From Oasisia sp. SBJ-2009 (Eukaryota > Annelida > Polychaeta > Sabellida > Siboglinidae), in NCBI GenBank assembly GCA_964017155.1, contig OZ024861.1, positions 496,001 through 560,000 on the forward strand: DNA of 64,000 nt. Reading direction: 5' to 3'. Made by a program: the position numbers and the translations under genes. Below are positions 1-10,700 of this stretch, one piece after another; the first letter of the stretch is position 1; every line of letters begins with the position of its first letter. The notes under the pieces are model-generated. The model saw only the letters and a program-made list of their open reading frames with translations. It had not been told where the DNA came from and did not search any database.

Positions 1-65
1 CCTTCACGCGCACTCTCTTATAAAAGCACGTATACTCTCAATTTGTTTTCAGTATTTCACTATTA
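1..65 (+). repeat. Partial spacer at the left window edge
   Basis: The window starts at CCTTCACGCGCACTC, inside the 83-bp spacer of a monomer that begins outside the window. It has the TATAAAAG version of the spacer and ends in TATTA just before the left arm. Its first 18 bp are cut off by the window edge, so the array continues to the left. Confidence 0.93.
19..54 (+). promoter_or_regulatory. Candidate RNA polymerase II core promoter (TATA + Inr) at the foot of the hairpin
   Basis: TATAAAAG at 19-26 is followed by TCAGTA at 49-54, whose A (51) lies 32 bp after the first T of the box. This is the normal geometry of a TATA/initiator promoter, and TCAGT is the core of the arthropod initiator. 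The predicted start is 15 bp before the left arm, so a transcript would run left arm, loop, right arm and could fold into a hairpin. By eye about 80 of 127 spacers carry TATAAAAG; the rest have CATAAAAG, CATAAACG, CATACAAG or TTAAAAAA. The TCAGTA part looked invariant. No polyadenylation signal AATAAA was seen on the plus strand. Activity is inferred only. Confidence 0.4.
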
Positions 66-234
66 GGCACTTATGTACAAGTCGGACCCACCTCAATGTT
101 GCTATTATATCAGTATTTTTGCCAACATTTGATACTTGATTAAATTAATTCATTCAATAATAATCATCTTGCGCGTATTTATGTTTTATAAACCGCGCGT
201 CTTGGCAAACTGTTGAGGTCGAAAAGACAGCGCG
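66..234 (+). repeat. Left arm of the hairpin (169 bp)
   Basis: Begins GGCACTTATGTACAAG and ends AAAGACAGCGCG. It pairs with the right arm 83 bp downstream and equally with the right arm 83 bp upstream, so two hairpin registers exist in the array. The inner end is the best conserved: in most monomers the last 25 bp match the right arm perfectly, while in type A the closing bases are disturbed by GCGCCTTC. Types J, L and Q carry one extra T in the TTTTTGCC run, making the arm 170 bp. Types G, I and P carry GACGTC instead of GAGGTC near the inner end. Confidence 0.93.
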
Positions 235-317
235 ATTTGTGCCAGTCGCAAGCGCAGCGGTGCATGTTACTCCGCTGAGCATACGAAATGAGCGATAAAC
301 AGTTTGTTTATGCCGAC
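235..317 (+). repeat. Hairpin loop (83 bp), single-copy part of the monomer
   Basis: This segment separates the inverted arms. It starts ATTTGTGCCAGTCGC and ends TTTATGCCGAC and is about 49% GC, richer than the arms (about 36%). Aligned to its own reverse complement it matches at roughly chance level, so the dyad stops sharply at the arm ends. It also shows no clear similarity to the 83-bp spacer. Type L has GATATAATCAG in place of GATAAACAG, which gives 85 bp. Several type-diagnostic variants lie here: GAGCATAC, GAGCGTAC or GAACATATG, TTACTCC or TTATTCC, and CGCAAGCGC, CGCAACCGC or GTCTCAAGC. Confidence 0.9.
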
Positions 318-486
318 CGCGCCTTCTTTTCGACCTCAAAAGTCTGCTAAGACGCGCTGTATATAAAACATAAATATGCGCAAGATGAATATAATTGATA
401 GAATTAACAAAATCAAGTATCAAATGTTGACAAAGATACAGTTATAATACCAAAATTGAGGTGGGCCCGACTTGTACATAAATGCC
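318..486 (-). repeat. Right arm of the hairpin (169 bp), inverted copy of the left arm
   Basis: Runs from CGCGC to ACATAAATGCC. Its reverse complement matches the left arm over the full 169 bp. Fixed differences from the left arm are spread along the length and most are shared by nearly every monomer in the window, so the arms diverged before the array was amplified. Two common states occur at 361: TGTATATA in most types and TGTTTATA in D, F, L and Q; the second is identical to the left-arm state. Type P has AAATAGGCGC instead of AAATATGCGC. Confidence 0.92.
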
Positions 487-569
487 TAGACTTGCGGGCG
501 CGTACCTTCACGCGCACTCTCTCATAAACGCACGTATTCTCTCAATTTGTTTTCAGTATTTCACTATTT
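487..569 (+). repeat. Inter-hairpin spacer (83 bp)
   Basis: Lies between the right arm of one monomer and the left arm of the next, starting TAGACTTGCGGG and ending TTTCACTATTT or TTTCACTATTA. It is the same length as the loop but unrelated in sequence. It contains a repeated ACGCGC-type core, a pyrimidine-rich CACTCTCT stretch, a variable TATA-like octamer and an invariant TTTTCAGTATTTCAC. After type B monomers one T is missing (CAATTGTTTTC), making it 82 bp. This copy carries CATAAACG, the version without a TATA box. Confidence 0.9.
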
Positions 570-657
570 GGCACTTATGTAGAAGTCGGACCAAACTCAA
601 TGTTGCTATTATATCAGTATTTGTGCCAACATTTGATACTTGATTAAATTAATTCAT

Positions 658-1160
658 TCAATAATAATCATCTTGCGCGTATTTATGTTTTATAAACAGC
701 GCGTCTTGGCAAACTTTTGAGGTCGAAAAGACAGCGCGATTTGTGCCAGTCGCAAGCGCAGCGGTGCATGTTACTCCGCTGAGCGTACGAAATGAGCGAT
801 AAACAGTTTGTTTATGCCGACCGCGCTGTCTTTTCGACCTCAAAAGTCTGCTAAGACGCGCTGTATATCAAACATAAATATGCGCAAGATGATTATAATT
901 GATAGAACGAACAAAATCAAGTATCAAATGTTGGCAAAGATAGAGTTATTATACCAAAATTGAGGTGGGCCCGACTTGTACATAAGTGCCAACACTTGCG
1001 GGCGCGTACCTTCACGCGCACTCTCTCATAAAAGCACGTATACTCTCAATTGTTTTCAGTATTTCACTATTTGGCACTTATATACAAGTCGGACCCACCT
1101 CAATGTTGCTATTATATCAGTATTTTTGCCAACATTTGATACTTGATTAAATTAATTCAT
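658..1160 (+). repeat. Type B monomer, the most divergent class
   Basis: Upstream spacer has CATAAACG. The left arm has GTAGAAG, ACCAAACTC and GTATTTGTGCC; the loop has GAGCGTAC. The right arm has ATATCAAAC, GAACGAAC, GTTGGCAAAG and ATAAGTGCC, and the following spacer starts AACACTTGCGG and lacks one T. The full form recurs at 2169, 11240 and 18807; a variant with GAGCATAC is at 5192. The monomers at 8720 and 56144 keep the B left half but have an ordinary right half. Two right-arm changes (at positions matching 430 and 482 of the reference) restore complementarity to the left arm. This may be an older lineage or the product of exchange between arms. Confidence 0.85.
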
Positions 1161-1664
1161 TCAATTATAATCATCTTGCGCGTATTTATGTTTAATAAAC
1201 AGCGCGTCTTGGCAAACTTTTGAGGTCGAAAAGACAGCGCGATTTGTGCCAGTCGCAAGCGCAGCGGTGCATGTTACTCCGCTGAGCATACGAAATGAGC
1301 GATAAACAGTTTGTTTATGCCGACCGCGCTGTCTTTTCGACCACAAAAGTCTGCTAAGACGCGCTGTATATAAAACATAAATATGCGCAAGATGATTATA
1401 ATTGATAGAATTAACAAAATCAAGTATCAAATGTTGACAAAGATACAGTTATAATACCAAAATTGAGGTGGGCCCGACTTGTACATTAATGCCTAGACTT
1501 GCGGGCTCGTACCTTCACGCGCACTCTCTCATAAAAGCACGTATACTCTCAATTTGTTTTCAGTATTTCACTATTTGGCACTTATGTACAAGTCGGACCC
1601 ACCTCAATGTTGCTATTATATCAGTATTTTTGCCAACATTTGATACTTGATTAAATTAATTTAT

Positions 1665-4600
1665 TCAATTATAATCATCTTGCGCGTATTTATGTTTTAT
1701 AAACAGCGCGTCTTGGCAAACTTTTGAGGTCGAAAAGACAGCGCGATTTGTGCCAGTCGCAAGCGCAGCGGTGCATGTTACTCCGCTGAGCATACGAAAT
1801 GAGCGATAAACAGTTTGTTTATGCCGACCGCGCTGTCTTTTCGACCTCAAAAGTCTGCTAAGACGCGCTGTTTATAAAACATAAATATGCGCAATATGAG
1901 TATAATTGATAGAATTAACAAAATCAAGTATCAAATGTTGACAAAGATACAGTTATAATACCAAAATTGAGGTGGGCCCGACTTGTACATAAATGCCTAG
2001 ACTAGCGGGCGCGTACCTTCACGCGCACTCTCTCATAAACGCACGTATTCTCTCAATTTGTTTTCAGTATTTCACTATTTGGCACTTATGTAGAAGTCGG
2101 ACCAAACTCAATGTTGCTATTATATCAGTATTTGTGCCAACATTTGATACTTGATTAAATTAACTCATTCAATAATAATCATCTTGCGCGTATTTATGTT
2201 TTATAAACAGCGCGTCTTGGCAAACTTTTGAGGTCGAAAAGACAGCGCGATTTGTGCCAGTCGCAAGCGCAGCGGTGCATGTTACTCCGCTGAGCGTACG
2301 AAATGAGCGATAAACAGTTTGTTTATGCCGACCGCGCTGTCTTTTCGACCTCAAAAGTCTGCTAAGACGCGCTGTATATCAAACATAAATATGCGCAAGA
2401 TGATTATAATTGATAGAACGAACAAAATCAAGTATCAAATGTTGGCAAAGATAGAGTTATTATACCAAAATTGAGGTGGGCCCGACTTGTACATAAGTGC
2501 CAACACTTGCGGGCGCGTACCTTCACGCGCACTCTCTCATAAAAGCACGTATACTCTCAATTGTTTTCAGTATTTCACTATTTGGCACTTATATACAAGT
2601 CGGACCCACCTCAATGTTGCTATTATATCAGTATTTTTGCCAACATTTGATACTTGATTAAATTAATTCATTCAATAATAATCATCTTGCGCGTATTTAT
2701 GTTTTATAAACCGCGCGTCTTGGCAAACTTTTGAGGTCGAAAAGACAGCGCGATTTGTGCCAGTCGCAAGCGCAGCGGTGCATGTTATTCCGCTGAGCAT
2801 ACGAAATGAGCGATAAACAGTTTGTTTATGCCGACCGCGCTGTCTTTTCGACCTCAAAAGTCTGCTAAGACGCGCTGTATATAAAACATAAATATGCGCA
2901 AGATGATTATAATTGATAGAATTAACAAAATCAAGTATCAAATGTTGACAAAGATACAGTTATCATACCAAAATTGAGGTGGGCCCGACATGTACATAAA
3001 TGCCTAGACTTGCGGGCTCGTACCTTCACGCGCACTCTCTCATAAAAGCACGTATACTCTCAATTTGTTTTCAGTATTTCACTATTTGGCACTTATGTAC
3101 AAGTCGGACCCACCTCAATGTTGCTATTATATCAGTATTTTTGCCAACATTTGATACTTGATTAAATTAATTCATTCAATTATAATCATCTTGCGCATAT
3201 TTATGTTTTATAAACAGCGCGTCTTGGCAAACTTTTGAGGTCGAAAAGACAGCGCGATTTGTGCCAGTCGCAAGCGCTGCGGTGCATGTTACTCCGCTGA
3301 GCATACGAAATGAGCGATAAACAGTTTGTTTATGCCGACCGCGCTGTCTGTTCGACCTCAAAAGTCTGCTAAGACGCGCTGTTTATAAAACATAAATATG
3401 CGCAAGATGATTATAATTGATAGAATTAACAAAATCAAGTATCAAATGTTGACAAAGATACAGTTATAATACCAAAATTGAGGTGGGCCCGACTTGTACA
3501 TAAATGCCTAGACTTGCGGACGCGTACCTTCACGCGCACTCTCTCATAAAAGCACGTATTCTCTCAATTTGTTTTCAGTATTTCACTATTAGGCACTTAT
3601 GTACAAGTCGGACCCACCTCAATGTTGCTATTATATCAGTATTTTTGCCAACATTTGATACTTGATTAAATTAATTCATTCAATTATAATCATCTTGCGC
3701 GTATTTATGTTTTATAAACAGCGCGTCTTGGCAAACTTTTGACGTCGAAAAGACAGCGCGATTTGTGCCAGTCGCAAGCGCAGCGGTGCATGTTACTCCG
3801 CTGAACATATGAAATGAGCGATAAACAGTTTGTTTATGCCGATCGCGCTGTCTTTTCGACCTCAAAAGTCTGCTAAGACGCGCTGTATATAAAACATAAA
3901 TATGCGCAAGATGATTATAATTAATAGAATTAACAAAATCAAGTATCAAATGTTGACAAAGATACAGTTATCATACCAAAATTTAGGTGGGCCCGACTTG
4001 TACATAAATGCCTAGACTTGCGGGCTCGTACCTTCACGCGCACTCTCTTATAAAAGCACGTATACTCTCAATTTGTTTTCAGTATTTCACTATTAGGCAC
4101 TTATGTACAAGTCGGACCCACCTCAATGTTGCTATTATATCAGTATTTTTGCCAACATTTGATACTTGATTAAATTAATTCATTCAATAATAATCATCTT
4201 GCGCGTATTTATGTTTTATAAACCGCGCGTCTTGGCAAACTGTTGAGGTCGAAAAGACAGCGCGATTTGTGCCAGTCGCAAGCGCAGCGGTGCATGTTAC
4301 TCCGCTGAGCATACGAAATGAGCGATAAACAGTTTGTTTATGCCGACCGCGCCTTCTTTTCGACCTCAAAAGTCTGCTAAGACGCGCTGTATATAAAACA
4401 TAAATATGCGCAAGATGAATATAATTGATAGAATTAACAAAATCAAGTATCAAATGTTGACAAAGATACAGTTATAATACCAAAATTGAGGTGGGCCCGA
4501 CTTGTACATTAATGCCTAGACTTGCGGGCTCGTACCTTCACGCGCACTCTCTCATAAAAGCACGTATACTCTCAATTTGTGTTCAGTATTTCACTATTTG

Positions 4601-4687
4601 GCACTTATGTACAAGTCGGACCCACCTCAATGTTGCTATTATATCAGTATTTTTGCCAACATTTGATACTTGATTAAATTAATTTAT
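1665..4687 (+). repeat. 6-mer HOR, copy 1 (D-B-E-F-G-A)
   Basis: Marks 1665, 2169, 2672, 3176, 3680 and 4184; total 3023 bp. D is recognised by TGTTTATA with CAATATGAGTATAA. F has GCGCTGCGG and CTGTTCGACC and is followed by a spacer with GCGGACGCG. G has GACGTCG, GAACATATG, GCCGATCGC and AAATTTAGGTG. The third position is type E here but H-like in the other copies, so that slot has been replaced. Confidence 0.85.
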
Positions 4688-7600
4688 TCAATTATAATCA
4701 TCTTGCGCGTATTTATGTTTTATAAACAGCGCGTCTTGGCAAACTTTTGAGGTCGAAAAGACAGCGCGATTTGTGCCAGTCGCAAGCGCAGCGGTGCATG
4801 TTACTCCGCTGAGCATACGAAATGAGCGATAAACAGTTTGTTTATGCCGACCGCGCTGTCTTTTCGACCTCAAAAGTCTGCTAAGACGCGCTGTTTATAA
4901 AACATAAATATGCGCAATATGAGTATAATTGATAGAATTAACAAAATCAAGTATCAAATGTTGACAAAGATACAGTTATAATACCAAAATTGAGGTGGGC
5001 CCGACTTGTACATAAATGCCTAGACTTGCGGGCGCGTACCTTCACGCGCACTCTCTCATAAACGCACGTATTCTCTCAATTTGTTTTCAGTATTTCACTA
5101 TTTGGCACTTATGTAGAAGTCGGACCAAACTCAATGTTGCTATTATATCAGTATTTGTGCCAACATTTGATACTTGATTAAATTAATTCATTCAATAATA
5201 ATCATCTTGCGCGTATTTATGTTTTATAAACAGCGCGTCTTGGCAAACTTTTGAGGTCGAAAAGACAGCGCGATTTGTGCCAGTCGCAAGCGCAGCGGTG
5301 CATGTTACTCCGCTGAGCATACGAAATGAGCGATAAACAGTTTGTTTATGCCGACCGCGCTGTCTTTTCGACCTCAAAAGTCTGCTAAGACGCGCTGTAT
5401 ATCAAACATAAATATGCGCAAGATGATTATAATTGATAGAACGAACAAAATCAAGTATCAAATGTTGGCAAAGATAGAGTTATTATACCAAAATTGAGGT
5501 GGGCCCGACTTGTACATAAGTGCCAACACTTGCGGGCGCGTACCTTCACGCGCACTCTCTCATAAAAGCACGTATACTCTCAATTGTTTTCAGTATTTCA
5601 CTATTTGGCACTTATATACAAGTCGGACCCACCTCAATGTTGCTATTATATCAGTATTTTTGCCAACATTTGATACTTGATTAAATTAATTCATTCAATA
5701 ATAATCATCTTGCGCGTATTTATGTTTTATAAACCGCGCGTCTTGGCAAACTTTTGAGGTCGAAAAGACAGCGCGATTTGTGCCAGTCGCAAGCGCAGCG
5801 GTGCATGTTACTCCGCTGAGCATACGAAATGAGCGATAAACAGTTTGTTTATGCCGACCGCGCCTTCTTTTCGACCTCAAAAGTCTGCTAAGACGCGCTG
5901 TATATAAAACATAAATATGCGCAAGATGATAATAATTGATAGAATTAACAAAATCAAGTATCAAATGTTGACAAAGATACAGTTATAATACCAAAATTGA
6001 GGTGGGCCCGACTTGTACATAAATGCCTAGTCTTGCGGGCTCGTACCTTCACGCGCACTCTCTCATACAAGCACGTATACTCTCAATTTGTTTTCAGTAT
6101 TTCACTATTTGGCACTTATGTACAAGTCGGACCCACCTCAATGTTGCTATTATATCAGTATTTTTGCCAACATTTGATACTTGATTAAATTAATTCATTC
6201 AATTATAATCATCTTGCGCGTATTTATGTTTTATAAACAGCGCGTCTTGGCAAACTTTTGAGGTCGAAAAGACAGCGCGATTTGTGCCAGTCGCAAGCGC
6301 TGCGGTGCATGTTACTCCGCTGAGCATACGAAATGAGCGATAAACAGTTTGTTTATGCCGACCGCGCTGTCTGTTCGACCTCACAAGTCTGCTAAGACGC
6401 GCTGTTTATAAAACATAAATATGCGCAAGATGATTATAATTGATAGAATTAACAAAATCAAGTATCAAATGTTGACAAAGATACAGTTATAATACCAAAA
6501 TTGAGGTGGGCCCGACTTGTACATAAATGCCTAGACTTGCGGACGCGTACCTTCACGCGCACTCTCTCATAAAAGCACGTATTCTCTCAATTTGTTTTCA
6601 GTATTTCACTATTAGGCACTTATGTACAAGTCGGACCCACCTCAATGTTGCTATTATATCAGTATTTTTGCCAACATTTGATACTTGATTAAATTAATTC
6701 ATTCAATTATAATCATCTTGCGCGTATTTATGTTTTATAAACAGCGCGTCTTGGCAAACTTTTGACGTCGAAAAGACAGCGCGATTTGTGCCAGTCGCAA
6801 GCGCAGCGGTGCATGTTACTCCGCTGAACATATGAAATGAGCGATAAACAGTTTGTTTATGCCGATCGCGCTGTCTTTTCGACCTCAAAAGTCTGCTAAG
6901 ACGCGCTGTATATAAAACATAAATATGCGCAAGATGATTATAATTAATAGAATTAACAAAATCAAGTATCAAATGTTGACAAAGATACAGTTATCATACC
7001 AAAATTTAGGTGGGCCCGACTTGTACATAAATGCCTAGACTTGCGGGCTCGTACCTTCACGCGCACTCTCTTATAAAAGCACGTATACTCTCAATTTGTT
7101 TTCAGTATTTCACTATTAGGCACTTATGTACAAGTCGGACCCACCTCAATGTTGCTATTATATCAGTATTTTTGCCAACATTTGATACTTGATTAAATTA
7201 ATTCATTCAATAATAATCATCTTGCGCGTATTTATGTTTTATAAACCGCGCGTCTTGGCAAACTGTTGAGGTCGAAAAGACAGCGCGATTTGTGCCAGTC
7301 GCAAGCGCAGCGGTGCATGTTACTCCGCTGAGCATACGAAATGAGCGATAAACAGTTTGTTTATGCCGACCGCGCCTTCTTTTCGACCTCAAAAGTCTGC
7401 TAAGACGCGCTGTATATAAAACATAAATATGCGCAAGATGAATATAATTGATAGAATTAACAAAATCAAGTATCAAATGTTGACAAAGATACAGTTATAA
7501 TACCAAAATTGAGGTGGGCCCGACTTGTACATAAATGCCTAGTCTTGCGGGCTCGTACCTTCACGCGCACTCTCTTATAAAAGCACGTATACTCTCAATT

Positions 7601-7710
7601 TGTTTTCAGTATTTCACTATTAGGCACTTATGTACAAGTCGGACCCACCTCAATGTTGCTATTATATCAGTATTTTTGCCAACATTTGATACTTGATTAA
7701 ATTAATTCAT
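4688..7710 (+). repeat. 6-mer HOR, copy 2 (D-B-H-F-G-A)
   Basis: Marks 4688, 5192, 5695, 6199, 6703 and 7207; also exactly 3023 bp, directly adjacent to copy 1. The H-like monomer at 5695 has GCGCCTTCTT and a private GATGATAATAATTG. The F monomer at 6199 has a private CTCACAAGTC. The B monomer has GAGCATAC instead of GAGCGTAC. Confidence 0.85.
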
Positions 7711-10700
7711 TCAATTATAATCATCTTGCGCGTATTTATGTTTTATAAACAGCGCGTCTTGGCAAACTTTTGAGGTCGAAAAGACAGCGCGATTTGTGCC
7801 AGTCGCAAGCGCAGCGGTGCATGTTATTCCGCTGAGCATACGAAATGAGCGATAAACAGTTTGTTTATGCCGACCGCGCTGTCTTTTCGACCTCAAAAGT
7901 CTGCTAAGACGCGCTGTATATAAAACATAAATATGCGCAAGATGATTATAATTGATAGAATTAACAAAATCAAGTATCAAATGTTGACAAAGATACAGTT
8001 ATCATACCAAAATTGAGGTGGGCCCGACTTGAACATAAATGCCTAGACTTGCGGGCTCGTACCTTCACGCGCACTCTCTTATAAAAGCACGTATACTCTC
8101 AATTTGTTTTCAGTATTTCACTATTTGGCACTTATGTACAAGTCGGACCCACCTCAATGTTGCTATTGTATCAGTATTTTTTGCCAACATTTGAAACTTG
8201 ATTAAATTAATTCATTCAATTATAATCATCTTGCGCGTATTTATGTTTTATAAACAGCGCGTCTTGGCAAACTTTTGAGGTCGAAAAGACAGCGCGATTT
8301 GTGCCAGTCGCAAGCGCAGCGGTGCATGTTACTCCGCTGAGCATACGAAATGAGCGATAAACAGTTTGTTTATGCCGACCGCGCTGTCTTTTCGACCTCA
8401 AAAGTCTGCTAAGACGCGCTGTTTATAAAACATAAATATGCGCAAGATGAGTATAATTGATAGAATTAACAAAATCAAGTATCAAATGTTGACAAAGATA
8501 CAGTTATAATACCAAAATTGAGGTGGGCCCGACTTGTACATAAATGCCTAGACTTGCGGGCGCGTACCTTCACGCGCACTCTCTCATAAACGCACGTATT
8601 CTCTCAATTTGTTTTCAGTATTTCACTATTTGGCACTTATGTAGAAGTCGGACCAAACTCAATGTTGCTATTATATCAGTATTTGTGCCAACATTTGATA
8701 CTTGATTAAATTAATTCATTCAATAATAATCATCTTGCGCGTATTTATGTTTTATAAACAGCGCGTCTTGGCAAACTGTTGAGGTCGAAAAGACAGCGCG
8801 ATTTGTGCCAGTCGCAAGCGCAGCGGTGCATGTTACTCCGCTGAGCGTACGAAATGAGCGATAAACAGTTTGTTTATGCCGACCGCGCTGTCTTTTCGAC
8901 CTCAAAAGTCTGCTAAGACGCGCTGTATATCAAACATAAATATGCGCAAGATGATTATAATTGATAGAATTAACAAAATCAAGTATCAAATGTTGACAAA
9001 GATACAGTTATAATACCAAAATTGAGGTGGGCCCGACTTGTACATAAATGCCTAGACTTGCGGGCGCGTACCTTCACGCGCACTCTCTCATAAAAGCACG
9101 TATTCTCTCAATTTGTTTTCAGTATTTCACTATTTGGCACTTATGTAGAAGTCGGACCAAACTCAATGTTGCTATTATATCAGTATTTTTGCCAACATTT
9201 GATACTTGATAAAATTAATTCATTCAATTATAATCATCTTGCGCGTATTTATGTTTTATAAACAGCGCGTCTTGGCAAACTTTTGAGGTCGAAAAGACAG
9301 CGCGATTTGTGCCAGTCGCAAGCGCAGCGGTGCATGTTACTCCGCTGAACATATGAAATGAGCGATAAACAGTTTGTTTATGCCGACCGCGCTGTCTTTT
9401 CGACCTCAAAAGTCTGCTAAGACGCGCTGTATATAAAACATAAATATGCGCAAGATGATTATAATTAATAGAATTAACAAAATCAAGTATCAAATGTTGA
9501 CAAAGATACAGTTATCATACCAAAATTGAGGTGGGCCCGACTTGTACATAAATGCCTAGACTTGCGGGCTCGTACCTTCACGCGCACTCTCTTATAAAAG
9601 CACGTATACTCTGAATTTGTTTTCAGTATTTCACTATTAGGCACTTATGTACAAGTCGGACCCACCTCAATGTTGCTATTATATCAGTATTTTTGCCAAC
9701 ATTTGATACTTGATTAAATTAATTCATTCAATAATAATCATCTTGCGCGTATTTATGTTTTATAAACCGCGCGTCTTGGCAAACTTTTGAGGTCGAAAAG
9801 ACAGCGCGATTTGTGCCAGTCGCAAGCGCAGCGGTGCATGTTATTCCGCTGTGCATACGAAATGAGCGATAAACAGTTTGTTTATGCCGACCGCGCTGTC
9901 TTTTCGACCTCAAAAGTCTGCTAAGACGCGCTGTATATAAAACATAAATATGCGCAAGATGATTATAATTGATAGAATTAACAAAATCAAGTATCAAATG
10001 TTGACAAAGATACAGTTATAATACCAAAATTGAGGTGGGCCCGACTTGTACATCAATCCCTAGACTTGCGGGCTCGTACCTTCACGCGCACTCTCTCATA
10101 AAAGCACGTATACTCTCAATTTGTTTTCAGTATTTCACTATTTGGCACTTATGTACAAGTCGGACCCACCTCAATGTTGCTATTATATCAGTATTTTTGC
10201 CAACATTTGATACTTGATTAAATTAATTCATTCAATTATAATCATCTTGCGCGTATTTATGTTTTATAAACAGCGCGTCTTGGCAAACTTTTGAGGTCGA
10301 AAAGACAGCGCGATTTGTGCCAGTCGCAAGCGCAGCGGTGCATGTTACTCCGCTGAGCATACGAAATGAGCGATAAACAGTTTGTTTATGCCGACCGCGC
10401 TGTCTTTTCGACCACAAAAGTCTGCTAAGACGCGCTGTATATAAAACATAAATATGCGCAAGATGATTATAATTGATAGAATTAACAAAATCAAGTATCA
10501 AATGTTGACAAAGATACAGTTATAATACCAAAATTGAGGTGGGCCCGACTTGTACATTAATGCCTAGACTTGCGGGCTCGTACCTTCACGCGCACTCTCT
10601 CATAAAAGCACGTATACTCTCAATTTGTTTTCAGTATTTCACTATTTGGCACTTATGTACAAGTCGGACCCACCTCAATGTTGCTATTATATCAGTATTT

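Larger units (their letters stand above)
66..569 (+). repeat. Reference monomer (type A), inverted-repeat satellite unit
   Basis: One complete 504-bp unit used to define the anatomy: left arm 66-234, loop 235-317, right arm 318-486, spacer 487-569. The right arm reverse-complemented aligns to the left arm without gaps, with 23 mismatches in 169 positions by hand count (about 86%). Type A is marked by AATAATAATC at the phase mark, ACCGCGCG, CTGTTGAGG, GCGCCTTCTT and GATGAATATA. The same type recurs at marks 4184, 7207, 13255, 20822 and 26878, and nowhere after 27.4 kb. One GGGCCC (463-468) occurs per unit, so that site should cut the array into a ladder of about 504 bp. Confidence 0.95.
154..1664 (+). 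repeat. Monomers 1-3, types A, B, C
   Basis: Marks 154, 658 and 1161. Type C at 1161 is marked by GACCACAAAAG in the right arm and recurs only at 10232. The order A-B-C is not repeated as a unit elsewhere, so this looks like an edge of the more homogeneous blocks or a locally rearranged stretch. Confidence 0.85.

Noticed and set aside
84..88. Downstream promoter element GGACC
   Set aside because: It lies at about +34 from the predicted start rather than +28 to +32, so it does not fit the required spacing.
210..230. Polymerase III B box resembling GGTCGAAAA
   Set aside because: The consensus GGTTCGA lacks its T here and no A box lies at a suitable distance upstream. I do not call a tRNA or SINE origin.
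235..317. Loop as a palindrome, or as a diverged copy of the spacer
   Set aside because: Position-by-position comparison with its own reverse complement and with the spacer in both orientations gave about chance-level matches.
340..380. Second TATA-like sequence TATATAAAAC in the right arm
   Set aside because: No initiator-like motif lies about 30 bp downstream, and the sequence changes to TTTATAAAAC in several types. AT-rich chance match is more likely.
154..423. Minus-strand frames of 89-92 or 61 codons repeated in almost every monomer
   Set aside because: They start at TTG, have no promoter or homology I recognise, cover the hairpin loop and arms, and switch between 61 and 89 codons with one common variant (TGTATATA or TGTTTATA). 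They vanish in L monomers. This is what repeat copies of a chance open frame look like.
318..486. Hammerhead ribozyme, often found in satellites
   Set aside because: The required CTGATGA core was not seen on either strand of the monomer; the nearest is AAGATGA. No GAAA-flanked stems in the right place.
1468..1650. Plus-strand frames of 60-63 codons
   Set aside because: They start at GTG in the right arm tip. The common 60-codon form is open only when ACATAAATG is changed to ACATCAATG or ACATTAATG. No coding constraint, and they cross the spacer into the left arm.
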